64,000 nucleotides of DNA from JAHJQZ01 sp963667595 (lineage in GTDB: Bacteria > Pseudomonadota > Alphaproteobacteria > Rhizobiales > Devosiaceae), in assembly GCA_963667595.2 (NCBI GenBank), contig CAXXWD010000010.1, positions 124,001 through 188,000 on the forward strand, written 5' to 3'. A program made the position numbers and the translations under genes. Of the stretch, positions 9,132-17,939 are shown piece by piece. Within the stretch, counting starts at the first letter, position 1, and every line of letters begins with the position of its first letter. Under the pieces are notes generated by a model, which saw nothing but the letters and a program-made list of their open reading frames with translations, was not told the DNA's origin and searched no databases.

Positions 9132-9158
9132 GTCAGCTCCTTCGCAATCCTCAAAACC

Positions 9159-9755
9159 TCAACCGGCGCGGTTCGCGTTGAACGCGTGCGCGATGTCGAG
9201 GAAATTCTGCAAAATGGCGTGCCCGTTTTCCGATGCAATGCTCTCGGGATGAAACTGGACTCCGTGTACCGGAAATTGACGATGTTGCAAGCCCATGACG
9301 ATGCCGTCGTCGGTCGTTGCCGTCACCTCCAGCACCTCAGGCATGGTTTCGGGGGCAACTGCCAGGGAATGATAACGCGTGGCCACGAAGCCGGATGCGA
9401 TGTTTTTGAAAACGCCCTTGCCCTCGTGGTTGATCCGCGAGGTCTTGCCGTGCATGAGGGTCGGCGCCCGGACGACATCGCCGCCAAAGGCCTGTCCGAT
9501 CGACTGCATGCCGAGGCACACCCCGAAGATCGGGATCGACGATCCTAGATCTGTGATCACATCGACGGTGATGCCGGCTTCGAGCGGCGTGCAGGGGCCG
9601 GGCGACAAAACGATGGCGTCGGGCCGGTTGCGGGCAATCTCTTCGGTGGTGGTCTTGTCGTTTCTGACCACGTCGAGCGTTGCGCCCAGATCGCCGAGAT
9701 AGTGAACGAGATTGTAGGTGAAACTGTCGTAATTATCGATGACGAGCACGTTCAT
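9159..9755 (-). CDS. trpG: Anthranilate synthase glutaminase subunit TrpG
   Basis: A 198-residue class I glutamine amidotransferase that supplies ammonia to TrpE. The oxyanion and substrate segment LSPGPCTP, nucleophile cysteine in GVCLGMQ and the His-Glu pair in GVQFHPES are intact. The frame is open further upstream, but MNVLVIDNYDSFTYN is the canonical start, so I place it at 9755, 25 bases after the trpE stop. TrpG could also serve folate synthesis as PabA. In Rhizobium and relatives TrpE and TrpG are commonly fused; here they are separate. Confidence 0.96.
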   Translation of the reverse strand: MNVLVIDNYDSFTYNLVHYLGDLGATLDVVRNDKTTTEEIARNRPDAIVLSPGPCTPLEAGITVDVITDLGSSIPIFGVCLGMQSIGQAFGGDVVRAPTLMHGKTSRINHEGKGVFKNIASGFVATRYHSLAVAPETMPEVLEVTATTDDGIVMGLQHRQFPVHGVQFHPESIASENGHAILQNFLDIAHAFNANRAG

Positions 9756-9780
9756 GGGGCGGGTTCCTGCCGGTTGGGAC

Positions 9781-11295
9781 CTATTGCCCGATCCGGCCTT
9801 CACCGGCATAGCGTAGCGCCTCTTCGGCGGCACTGAAAAGGGCACGAGCCTTGTTTTCGCATTCGAGATATTCGAGGCGCGGCTGGCTGTCGGCGACGAT
9901 TCCGGCCCCGGCCTGAACGTAGAGCTTGCCATTCGCCAGGATGGCGGTTCTCAGAACGATACAGGTATCGAGCGTGCCGTCGGCGCCGAAATACCCGACG
10001 CAGCCGCCATAGATGCCGCGTCGCGACTTTTCCAGTTCGTCGATGATTTCCATGGCCCGAACCTTGGGGGCCCCGGAAACCGTGCCGGCCGGAAAGCCTG
10101 CGCTCAACGCGTCGATGACCGTCTTGTCCGGCGCCAGCGTGCCGGTGACATTGGAGACGATGTGCATGACGTGCGAATAGTATTCGAGGAAGAACTTGTC
10201 GGTGACCTTGACCGTGCCGATGCGCGACACGCGGCCGACATCGTTGCGCCCCAGATCGAGCAGCATCAGGTGTTCGGACAGTTCCTTGGGATCGGCCATC
10301 AATTCGTCGGCCAGCGCCTTGTCCTCGCTCGGGCTGTTGCCGCGACGACGCGTGCCGGCGATCGGCCGGATGGTGACCGTCTTGTCCTTGTCGACGCGCA
10401 CGAGGATTTCGGGGCTCGATCCGGCGACCGAGAAGCTGCCGAAATCGAGGAAATACATATAGGGCGAAGGATTGGTCCGCCTGAGCGCCCGGTAAAGCGA
10501 CAGCGGCGGCAGGTCGAACTCGGCCGTGAAGCGTTGGGACAGCACCACCTGGAAGATGTCGCCGGCCCGGATGTACTCCTTGGCCGCTTCCACCATGGCG
10601 CCGTATTCTTCGGGCGTGGTGTTCGAGCGGATGGCGACCTTCTCGCTGGCGGGCGGGTTGACGGCGCGCTCGAGCGGCCGTTCGAGCCGAACCGAGGCAT
10701 CGTCGATGCGGGCGAGGGCGGCTTCCCAGGCCTGACGGGCAGTAACCCCGTCGCGCGGATAGGCCGGTGCGGTCAGGTAGAGCTCGTCCCTGAGGATATC
10801 GAAGATCGCCAGAAGACCCGGCCGCATCAAAAGGGCATCGGGCTGGCCCATCTCGTCGGGATTTGCGTCGGGCAGAACTTCCATCTGCCGGACCATGTCA
10901 TAGCCGAGATAGCCCCACATGCCGGCGGAGTTGGGCGGTAAACCTTCGGGAATATCGGCCTGCGATTCGTCGATCAGCGCCTTGAGGGCATCGAGCGGGG
11001 CGGCGTCGATGGTCTCGAAAGCGTCCGGATCGGCCTGAACGCGCCGGTTCACCGACGGAACGCCCTTGACCACGCGGAAAAGCAGATCGGGATCCGTTCC
11101 GATCATCGAATAGCGCGACTTGGCGTTGCCGCCGACGACCGATTCGAGCAGGAAAGTATGGGTGCGCCCGTCGGCGAGCTTGAGATAGGTGCCTACGGGC
11201 GTGTCGAGATCGGCGACGACGCGACGCCAGACGATCTGGGCTTGTCCGGCATCGTATCCTCGCGCGAAGGTTTCAAAGTCGACGACCTCACCCAT
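9781..11295 (-). CDS. trpE: Anthranilate synthase component I
   Basis: A 504-residue chorismate-binding enzyme that makes anthranilate with TrpG. The tryptophan feedback-binding LLES element is near residue 50 (TFLLESVVGG), and the catalytic domain shows GDIFQVVLSQRF, AGTRRRG and AGFPAGTVSGAPKVRAME, so it should be feedback-inhibited. It starts 19 bases after ppiD. No leader peptide rich in tryptophan or attenuator was seen in that short gap. Confidence 0.97.
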   Translation of the reverse strand: MGEVVDFETFARGYDAGQAQIVWRRVVADLDTPVGTYLKLADGRTHTFLLESVVGGNAKSRYSMIGTDPDLLFRVVKGVPSVNRRVQADPDAFETIDAAPLDALKALIDESQADIPEGLPPNSAGMWGYLGYDMVRQMEVLPDANPDEMGQPDALLMRPGLLAIFDILRDELYLTAPAYPRDGVTARQAWEAALARIDDASVRLERPLERAVNPPASEKVAIRSNTTPEEYGAMVEAAKEYIRAGDIFQVVLSQRFTAEFDLPPLSLYRALRRTNPSPYMYFLDFGSFSVAGSSPEILVRVDKDKTVTIRPIAGTRRRGNSPSEDKALADELMADPKELSEHLMLLDLGRNDVGRVSRIGTVKVTDKFFLEYYSHVMHIVSNVTGTLAPDKTVIDALSAGFPAGTVSGAPKVRAMEIIDELEKSRRGIYGGCVGYFGADGTLDTCIVLRTAILANGKLYVQAGAGIVADSQPRLEYLECENKARALFSAAEEALRYAGEGRIGQ

Positions 11296-11314
11296 TTTCC
11301 CCCGTTTTACCCCG

Positions 11315-13183
11315 TTATTTACTGTTCAGACCGATCTGCTGGGCCAGCGTGTTCTGGGCGATCCGCATGCCGGAATCGCTGCGCAGGCCCGCGACGAAGG
11401 CACTATAGATGTCGTTGCGCCATCCACTGGCGACATAGTCCTTGGCCTGCTGCGATGGCGTGCTGCTGGGCGGCGTGACACTGGCCACGGAGAACACGAC
11501 GTAGTTGCCGCTGGCGTTGCGGGCCGCGCCAATCGTGTCGACCGGTCCATCGAATGCGGCCGAAGCGATGCTGTTGTCGATCTCCGAATTGGCAAGGCCG
11601 TTGCGCGAGAACGCTTCGGACGGGACGGCGAAGGTCCCGCGGCTGGTGGCGGCGAGATCGAACGGCATGCCGCCCTTGATCGCGGTGACATCGTCGTCGG
11701 CCGCCGCCTGCAGGATCGCATCGGTCCGTGCGGCCAGCATGGTCGATTTGATCGTGTCGCGCACTTCATCGAGTGTCTGGTCGCGAGCATCCTCGACATT
11801 TTCCAGATCGAACCAGACGCTGAGGTTGGACGCCAGCGTGATCGAGGGGGCGAGGGTGCCCATTTCGGTCGAAAAGACCGTCGAGGCGACGCGTGCGTCG
11901 GACTCGGCGGGGATGGCCGGAATGGCCGAAAGCTCGCTGCCAGCGCTGGTCAGTTTCACTTCCGTAACGTCGAGACCGAAGCGCGAGGCGATTTCGTCGA
12001 GCGGCCGGAACGCGGCGCGCAGCTCCTCGATCTGGTCGAGAACGTCGGCGAACGTGTTCTTGGCGGCCTTCTCCGTCAAGGACTGGGTGATCGCGTCCTT
12101 GACCTCGTCGAGAGATTTGGTGTGCGCCGGATTGACCTTGGAAACCTCGATGGCACGGTTGCCGATGACGCCGGGCACAATGGCATATCCGCCTTCGGCA
12201 AGCGTGAACGCAGTGTCGACCAGGGTCTGGTCGGTGATGTCGTCGCGACTGAGCGTGCCGAGTTCGCTGGCGCTGAGGCCGGTTTCGGCGACCATGTCGT
12301 CAAAGCTCTTGCCATCCGCGAGGCCCTTTTCGAAAAGCGCCTTGTTTTCGTCGTTGAGGATGACCTGACGGATCGTCCGGGTTTCTGCAACCGCGTAGCT
12401 GTCCTTATTCTTTTCATATTCGGCCGCGACCGCGTCGTCGCTGACACTGATCGTCTTGGCCAGGGAAGCGATGTCCAGCACCATGAACTTGGCAGTACGC
12501 GTCGGTGCGGTACGGAAGCTTTGCTGATTGTCCTTGAGATAGGCCGCCATTTCCTCTTCGGTGGGCTCGGCCGGCGTGGTGACATTGACCGGGCGCAGGA
12601 CGTAATAGGAAATGGTGCGGCGATCGCCGGAATAGCGGTTGATGATGTCAAGCATGGTTTCGGGCAAAACGACATCGGACAGCGTTGTCGAAACGATCTG
12701 CTGGCGATTGATCTGCTCGCGCATCACCTTGAGATATTCGGTCTCGGTGTAGCCGGCCGATTGCAGGGCGCGCTGGAAAATGGCCCTGTCGAACGTGCCA
12801 TCGACACCGGCAAAGGCCGTGGTGCCGCGCAAGATCGTGGCGAGCTGATCGTCGGAGGCGCCAAGTCCCATGCGCGAACCGAGCGCGTCGAGAGCGGCGC
12901 TGGCGGCCAGCGAGTTGAGCACGCTCATCGGGATGCCCATGGCGACGGCCTGTTCCGATGTCGGAACGGCGCCCTGGCTTTGTGCAATGGCGTTGAGCTG
13001 GTTGGAATAGGCGCGCTGGAAATCGCGGATCGTGATCTCCTGATCCCCCACCTTGGCGATGGTGTTGGAGCCGATCGACGTCAGAACGCCGGAGATACCG
13101 AAACCGGCCAACCCGACGAGCAGAAAAGCCATCAGGATCTTGCCGGGGATGGACGAGCCAAGTTTACGCAGACTGTCGAGCAT
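11315..13183 (-). CDS. ppiD: PpiD-like periplasmic peptidyl-prolyl isomerase, SurA N-terminal domain
   Basis: A 622-residue inner-membrane-anchored folding factor. After a short cytoplasmic stretch there is one membrane segment (about residues 15-35, ILMAFLLVGLAGFGI), then a SurA_N-type domain (about 40-200), and a parvulin-like region around residues 250-380. PpiD proteins hold outer-membrane and secreted proteins near the Sec channel. The frame extends 34 codons upstream, but the ATG at 13183 with GGGAAG ahead of it begins the family's standard start (MLDSLRK). Heads the minus-strand trp/mo series and is divergent from tpiA, as in many Rhizobiales. Confidence 0.88.
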   Translation of the reverse strand: MLDSLRKLGSSIPGKILMAFLLVGLAGFGISGVLTSIGSNTIAKVGDQEITIRDFQRAYSNQLNAIAQSQGAVPTSEQAVAMGIPMSVLNSLAASAALDALGSRMGLGASDDQLATILRGTTAFAGVDGTFDRAIFQRALQSAGYTETEYLKVMREQINRQQIVSTTLSDVVLPETMLDIINRYSGDRRTISYYVLRPVNVTTPAEPTEEEMAAYLKDNQQSFRTAPTRTAKFMVLDIASLAKTISVSDDAVAAEYEKNKDSYAVAETRTIRQVILNDENKALFEKGLADGKSFDDMVAETGLSASELGTLSRDDITDQTLVDTAFTLAEGGYAIVPGVIGNRAIEVSKVNPAHTKSLDEVKDAITQSLTEKAAKNTFADVLDQIEELRAAFRPLDEIASRFGLDVTEVKLTSAGSELSAIPAIPAESDARVASTVFSTEMGTLAPSITLASNLSVWFDLENVEDARDQTLDEVRDTIKSTMLAARTDAILQAAADDDVTAIKGGMPFDLAATSRGTFAVPSEAFSRNGLANSEIDNSIASAAFDGPVDTIGAARNASGNYVVFSVASVTPPSSTPSQQAKDYVASGWRNDIYSAFVAGLRSDSGMRIAQNTLAQQIGLNSK

Positions 13184-13329
13184 GAAAGAACTTCCCAAAG
13201 GGACAATAGCGCTTGCGGCGCGGCGGCGGCGGATATTAGACAGGGTTATCCGGATGCCGCAAGGTGCCGGACGTGGGTATGACAATCCGCCGGCGAGCGC
13301 AAGGGTGAGCCGGATAAAGGAGTATTACA

Positions 13330-14088
13330 ATGCGCAGACGTCTTATCGCCGGAAACTGGAAAATGAACGGGCTTGCGGCCGAAACCGCCGTGATCGATGC
13401 CATCGCGGCCGGAATCGGTTCCGGCGGTGCTTCCGACCCCGAATGCCTGATCTGTCCGCCGGCAACGATTCTCGGAGCCGCGAAGGCCACCGTCGGTGCC
13501 AGGCCGCTCGCTCTTGGCGCGCAGGATTGCCATACGGCTGAAAAGGGCGCCCATACCGGCGACCTCAGCGTTGCCATGCTCGCCGAGGCCGGTGCGTCCT
13601 ACATTGTTGTCGGGCATTCCGAACGTCGGGCCGATCACGGCGAAACCGACGCCATCGTCAAGGCCAAGGCCGAAGCGGTTCTGGCGGGGGGTCTGAGCCC
13701 GATCATCTGCATCGGTGAAACGCTCAAGCAACGCGAAGCCGGCGAAACTCTCAAGGTGATCGCAACCCAGATGGCCGGTTCGGTTCCCTCGGTGACGCCC
13801 GCGGGCCGCATCGTCATCGCCTATGAGCCCGTCTGGGCCATCGGCACCGGCCTGACGCCGAACAACGAACAGATCGCCGAAGTGCACACCGCCATTCGCG
13901 GGCATCTGAAGGCCCAGTTCGGCGCCGGCGCCGACGAAATCCGCATCCTTTACGGCGGTTCGCTCAATCCGAAGAATGCCGACGAAATTCTGCCCGTTGC
14001 CGATGTCGACGGCGGATTGATCGGCGGCGCGTCCCTCAAGGCCGACAGCTTCCTGTCGATCGTCGCGTCGGCGAAAAAGCTGGGCTGA
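13330..14088 (+). CDS. tpiA: Triosephosphate isomerase
   Basis: A 252-residue glycolytic enzyme interconverting dihydroxyacetone phosphate and glyceraldehyde-3-phosphate. It has the N-terminal lysine motif NWKMNG, the catalytic histidine in VVGHSERR, the signature AYEPVWAIGTG with the catalytic glutamate, and the phosphate-binding LYGGS. AAGGAG lies 7 bases before the ATG. Divergent from ppiD with a 146-base shared promoter region. Confidence 0.98.
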   Translation: MRRRLIAGNWKMNGLAAETAVIDAIAAGIGSGGASDPECLICPPATILGAAKATVGARPLALGAQDCHTAEKGAHTGDLSVAMLAEAGASYIVVGHSERRADHGETDAIVKAKAEAVLAGGLSPIICIGETLKQREAGETLKVIATQMAGSVPSVTPAGRIVIAYEPVWAIGTGLTPNNEQIAEVHTAIRGHLKAQFGAGADEIRILYGGSLNPKNADEILPVADVDGGLIGGASLKADSFLSIVASAKKLG

Positions 14089-14117
14089 GTCCGAAGCACG
14101 TACCAATTGCTGTGTCG

Positions 14118-14138
14118 CCCCGGGACTTGATCCCGGGG
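14118..14138. repeat. Intergenic palindrome, 8-bp arms, loop CTTGA
   Basis: CCCCGGGA and TCCCGGGG enclose CTTGA. It is the first of several related hairpins in the tpiA to pectinesterase gap (14089-14397), which holds no gene. The loop is the reverse complement of the loop at 51531-51535 (TCAAG), so the two look like one element in opposite orientations. Confidence 0.75.
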
Positions 14139-14148
14139 ACCACTCGCG

Positions 14149-14186
14149 GAGCAGCTTGCTCGGTTCTCGCCGAGCAGCTTGCTCGG
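14149..14186. repeat. Two direct copies of a 15-base self-complementary unit
   Basis: The unit GAGCAGCTTGCTCGG occurs at 14149-14163 and 14172-14186, separated by 8 bases. Each copy is itself a small inverted repeat (GAGCA/TGCTC). Two units are too few for an array of any known kind; they may be part of the composite repeat filling this gap. Confidence 0.7.
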
Positions 14187-14273
14187 TTGTTGTCGGTTCC
14201 TCGCTCTCAAGCGAGCATTTGGGCGCTGACTTTTTAAAAAAAGTAAGCTGCGGCGTGTGGCAGAGGCGAGTGG

Positions 14274-14296
14274 ATCCCGGTGTCGAGCACCGGGAT
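14274..14296. repeat. Intergenic palindrome, 9-bp arms, loop TCGAG
   Basis: ATCCCGGTG and CACCGGGAT enclose TCGAG, followed by GACT. The same arms with the reverse-complement loop CTCGA occur at 51593-51615, which marks a dispersed element present in both orientations. Confidence 0.78.
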
Positions 14297-14355
14297 GACT
14301 CGGAGAGCGTGGCGCGAAAGAGTCATGCGCGTGCATTGGCTTGCGTGCAGCTGGA

Positions 14356-14374
14356 TTCCCGATCAGGTCGGGAA
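14356..14374. repeat. Intergenic palindrome, 7-bp arms, loop TCAGG
   Basis: TTCCCGA and TCGGGAA enclose TCAGG, with CTGGA before and TGACGA after. Related copies are at 18647-18665 (one arm degenerate) and 25911-25929. It ends 23 bases before the pectinesterase stop and could help end transcription, though no T-run follows. Confidence 0.78.
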
Positions 14375-14397
14375 TGACGAGGGCAATATGGGGGCTT

Positions 14398-15519
14398 TCA
14401 CCCGGCCCATCCCTCCAGCACGTTCTCGATAGAATAGGCATCCGCTTCGTCTTCGCTCAGCGTGCGCCGGCGGGCCGATGGCTGGCCGGCGCCCGGTCCC
14501 GTGCTGGCGAATTCATAAAAGCGAGCGTCTTCCGGTTCGAGCACGGCCTGTCCGCCGCCCTTTTTGTTGTAGCTCATCGGATGCCAGCCTTCGGAAACGA
14601 TATGGGCATCCATCCAGCACTTGAGATAGGCGCAGGCGCCGACATGGTCGGGAGAGCCGTAAAAACCGTCCGCAAACTGGGTGGTCCGGCGCCAGGGTCG
14701 GCCGAGCGCAACGCTTTTGTCTGCAACGCCGGGGGCTCGTTCCAGCCGGCACTGGCTGAAAACAAGGCCGTGTTCCTGATGGATGTCGGTATTGGGCGCG
14801 GCAATGAAGCCGGCGACGTCCCGGCCGGGTCTTTGACGGGAGAGTATGATCGACCGGTCGAAACAGGCCCGGCCCGGCCCGAAGATGAAGTCGACATTCC
14901 CTTCGATTCGGCAGTGACGGAAAAGCGCGCGCCCGGCGGCGACGTAAAGCGTATCCTGATGGCTTTCGAGGCGAACGCGTTCCAGAACGGTCCGGTCGGC
15001 ATCGCCTTCGATGGCAAGGGCCACCGCCTGCGCGCCGTGATGACCTACCTTTTTGTCGCCGTTCCTATCCGGCAGGTCGTCCACATAGGCGTAGTCGTTG
15101 GAAATGGTCAGGGCCTCGGCTCTGAAACCGGGGGCGACGACCTTCAGCGTCGCCGTCTCGAACGTGCCGATCGGCGCGCCATCCGGCCCGGCAAGACCGG
15201 CATGGCGGCAAAAGACCAGGCGGGACCGGTCCATTCCCATACCGATCAGGTGCACGTTCGGCCTGTCGACAGTGACGCGTTCGCGCCACGCGCCGGGATC
15301 GAGACGGATGCGGAAGGGCAGGGTGCCGTTCACCGGCGCGGCGGCGAGGGCGGTGGCGAGATCGGCATAGACCGGGATATCGGTCGTCTGCGGCGTTTTG
15401 GACACCAATGCATCGAAATCAACTCCGCCGCCAGAACGTGCATGACCGCGTAAATCCGTATCTGGCGGAGGTTCTTTCGCATTGCCGTCCATGACGGGAC
15501 CTTTCATGTTCAAACGCAC
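14398..15519 (-). CDS. Pectinesterase-family carbohydrate esterase, apparently without signal peptide
   Basis: A 373-residue right-handed beta-helix protein of the pectinesterase (CE8) family, which removes methyl esters from polygalacturonate. The catalytic region is recognizable: ESHQDTLYV with the first aspartate, GNVDFIFGPG with the second, and LGRPWR carrying the conserved arginine and tryptophan. The N-terminus is hydrophilic with no secretion signal, so it would act inside the cell or the true start is missed; internal ATGs near 15507 and 15492 are alternatives. It stands alone on the minus strand between tpiA and secG, with no pectate lyase or uronate genes nearby. The palindrome-rich gap beside it suggests insertion. 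Function beyond the family is uncertain. Confidence 0.85.
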   Translation of the reverse strand: MRLNMKGPVMDGNAKEPPPDTDLRGHARSGGGVDFDALVSKTPQTTDIPVYADLATALAAAPVNGTLPFRIRLDPGAWRERVTVDRPNVHLIGMGMDRSRLVFCRHAGLAGPDGAPIGTFETATLKVVAPGFRAEALTISNDYAYVDDLPDRNGDKKVGHHGAQAVALAIEGDADRTVLERVRLESHQDTLYVAAGRALFRHCRIEGNVDFIFGPGRACFDRSIILSRQRPGRDVAGFIAAPNTDIHQEHGLVFSQCRLERAPGVADKSVALGRPWRRTTQFADGFYGSPDHVGACAYLKCWMDAHIVSEGWHPMSYNKKGGGQAVLEPEDARFYEFASTGPGAGQPSARRRTLSEDEADAYSIENVLEGWAG

Positions 15520-15626
15520 CTGTGCCGGATTGTGCGCCTATTGCCCTAAAAAGTCCGCAAGCCTCTGGCAATGGGCACGGGTTTGCTCTAGAACCCCGCA
15601 CGTGTTCGGCCTGACGGAAGTGTGTC

Positions 15627-16100
15627 ATGGATACTGTACTGCTCGTTGCCTACCTGCTGATCGTTGTCGCGATGATCGCTGTGATCCTGATCCAGCGCTC
15701 CGAAGGCGGCGGGCTCGGCATGGGTGGCGGCACCAACGGCTTCATGACGGCGCGTGGCTCGGCCAACGTGCTGACGCGGACGACGGCCATTCTCGCAGCC
15801 CTGTTTTTCGTGCTTGCCATCGCCCTGACGGTGATCAAGAGCGTCGAACCCGGTTCGACCGCCATTCTCGATAACGCGGCGCTGACCCAGACGACGGAAC
15901 CCGCCGCGGATGCGACGGCGCCCGACAATGTGCTCGACGCGCTCAATCAGGTGCAGGAACAAAGGAGCGGCGAATCGTCGCCGGCCGACAGCTCGGCCGC
16001 CTCCTCTGCGACGGACACGACAAACTCTGCCCCAGCCGTGGATTCCCCGGCACTGGCGGTACCGGAGGCGCCGGCGACGACCGACACCACCGGCAACTGA
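15627..16100 (+). CDS. secG: Preprotein translocase subunit SecG
   Basis: A 157-residue inner-membrane component of the SecYEG channel. Two membrane helices (about residues 3-22 and 52-71) flank the family loop with QRSEGGGLGMGGG. The tail beyond residue 75 is long, acidic and Ser/Ala/Thr-rich, as is usual in alphaproteobacterial SecG but absent from the 110-residue E. coli protein. It precedes pyrG in the common tpiA-secG-pyrG order. A good terminator follows the stop. Confidence 0.95.
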   Translation: MDTVLLVAYLLIVVAMIAVILIQRSEGGGLGMGGGTNGFMTARGSANVLTRTTAILAALFFVLAIALTVIKSVEPGSTAILDNAALTQTTEPAADATAPDNVLDALNQVQEQRSGESSPADSSAASSATDTTNSAPAVDSPALAVPEAPATTDTTGN

Positions 16101-16124
16101 TGCCACGGAGTGGAAAAGACGGAC

Positions 16125-16152
16125 AAGGGGATGGCAACATCCCCTTTTCTTT
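16125..16152 (+). terminator. Intrinsic terminator after secG
   Basis: AAGGGGAT and ATCCCCTT form an 8-bp stem with loop GGCAAC, followed by TTCTTTG. It lies 25 bases after the secG stop and upstream of pyrG. Confidence 0.8.
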
Positions 16153-16207
16153 GTTGGAGAAAGAAATGAGCGTCCGAATCGCCGAATCGGATGTAAGGTA
16201 AGGGTCC

Positions 16208-17836
16208 ATGGCTCGGTACATCTTCATCACCGGAGGCGTGGTTTCCTCCCTCGGAAAAGGTCTGGCTTCAGCGGCGCTCGGCGCCGTACTGCAGGCGCGC
16301 GGCTACAAGGTGCGCCTCAGAAAGCTCGACCCCTATCTCAACGTCGACCCCGGCACGATGTCGCCGACCCAGCACGGAGAGGTTTTCGTCACCGACGACG
16401 GCGCCGAAACCGATCTCGATCTCGGCCATTACGAGCGCTTCACCGGCCGGTCGGCCAACCAGCGCGACAACGTCACGACGGGGCGCATCTATTCCGACAT
16501 CATCGCCAAGGAGCGACGGGGTGACTATCTCGGCGGCACGGTGCAGGTCATTCCGCACGTCACCAACGAGATCAAGGATTTCATCGTCGACGGCAACGAG
16601 GATTATGATTTCGTCCTCAACGAGATCGGCGGCACCGTCGGCGACATCGAAGGGTTGCCGTTCTTCGAGGCCATCCGCCAGCTCGGCAACGAACTGCCGC
16701 GCGGCACGGCGCTCTACATACACCTAACCCTGATGCCCTTCATCCCGAGCGCCGGCGAATTAAAGACCAAGCCGACCCAGCACTCGGTAAAGGAACTGCG
16801 CTCGATCGGCATTTCGCCCGACATCCTTCTGGTGCGTTGCGACCGGCCGATTCCGATGGGCGAACGCAAGAAGCTGTCGCTGTTCTGCAACGTCCGCGAA
16901 AGCGCCGTCATCCAGGCGCTCGACGTCTCCTCGATCTACGACGTGCCGATGGCCTATCACAAGCAGGGCCTCGACGACGAAGTTCTGGCCGCGTTCGGCA
17001 TCACCGATGCGCCCCAGCCGGACATGTCGAAATGGCAGGAGATTTCGGAGCGCATCCACAATCCCGAGGGCGAGGTCAACATCGCCATCGTCGGCAAGTA
17101 TACCGGCCTCAAGGACGCCTATAAGTCGCTCAACGAAGCGCTGGTGCATGGCGGCATCGCCAACAAGGTCAAGGTCAACATCAAGTGGATCGACAGCGAG
17201 ATTTTCGAGCATGACGATCCCGGTCCCTATCTCGAGGGCGTACACGGCATCATCGTGCCGGGCGGCTTCGGCGCCCGCGGCACGGACGGCAAGATCAACG
17301 CCGCCCAATACGCGCGGCTGAGGCAGGTTCCCTATCTCGGTATCTGTTTTGGCATGCAAATGGCGGTAATCGAGGCGGCGCGCAACATGGCCGGCATCAA
17401 AAACGCCAACTCCACCGAATTCGGCCCGGCCAAGGAACCGATCGTCGGGTTGATGACCGAATGGGTGAAGGGCAACCAGAAGCAGGAACGCACCGAAACG
17501 ACCGATCTCGGCGGCACCATGCGTCTCGGCGCCTATCCGGCCCAGCTCGCCAAGGGCTCCCGCGTCGCCGACATCTACGGCACCACCCGCATTTCCGAGC
17601 GCCATCGCCACCGCTACGAAGTCAACATGGCCTATCGCAAGGTGCTGGAAAAGAACGGGCTCCTGTTCTCCGGCATGTCGCCCGACGGCGAGCTGCCCGA
17701 AATCGTTGAACGCACCGACCACCCCTGGTTCATCGGCGTGCAGTTCCACCCGGAACTGAAATCGCGCCCCTTCGAGCCGCACCCGCTCTTCGCCAGCTTC
17801 GTCCACGCGGCTCTGGAGCAGAGCCGGCTGGTATAG
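16208..17836 (+). CDS. pyrG: CTP synthase
   Basis: A 542-residue enzyme that aminates UTP to CTP using glutamine. The synthase half opens with FITGGVVSSLGKGLASA (P-loop) and has DPYLNVDPGTMSP; the glutaminase half has the nucleophile cysteine in LGICFGMQ and the His/Glu pair in QFHPELKSRP. Length is standard. The start follows the secG terminator by about 55 bases, so it has its own promoter. Confidence 0.98.
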   Translation: MARYIFITGGVVSSLGKGLASAALGAVLQARGYKVRLRKLDPYLNVDPGTMSPTQHGEVFVTDDGAETDLDLGHYERFTGRSANQRDNVTTGRIYSDIIAKERRGDYLGGTVQVIPHVTNEIKDFIVDGNEDYDFVLNEIGGTVGDIEGLPFFEAIRQLGNELPRGTALYIHLTLMPFIPSAGELKTKPTQHSVKELRSIGISPDILLVRCDRPIPMGERKKLSLFCNVRESAVIQALDVSSIYDVPMAYHKQGLDDEVLAAFGITDAPQPDMSKWQEISERIHNPEGEVNIAIVGKYTGLKDAYKSLNEALVHGGIANKVKVNIKWIDSEIFEHDDPGPYLEGVHGIIVPGGFGARGTDGKINAAQYARLRQVPYLGICFGMQMAVIEAARNMAGIKNANSTEFGPAKEPIVGLMTEWVKGNQKQERTETTDLGGTMRLGAYPAQLAKGSRVADIYGTTRISERHRHRYEVNMAYRKVLEKNGLLFSGMSPDGELPEIVERTDHPWFIGVQFHPELKSRPFEPHPLFASFVHAALEQSRLV

Positions 17837-17939
17837 CGGATACGGAATCACTTTTCAGTGCGGTTGATCAGGGTAGACTGGTTGGGCCGCTTTGCGTTGC
17901 CTATGGTTCCGTTTCGAACCAGATGCGAAAGGGATCTTT

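Noticed and set aside
11189..13282. 697-codon open frame on the plus strand, antisense to ppiD
   Set aside because: High GC keeps antisense frames open. Its translation has no family motif, and ppiD on the other strand is clearly real.
14149..14186. CRISPR array
   Set aside because: Only two 15-base repeats with an 8-base gap; no spacers of proper length and no cas genes in the window.
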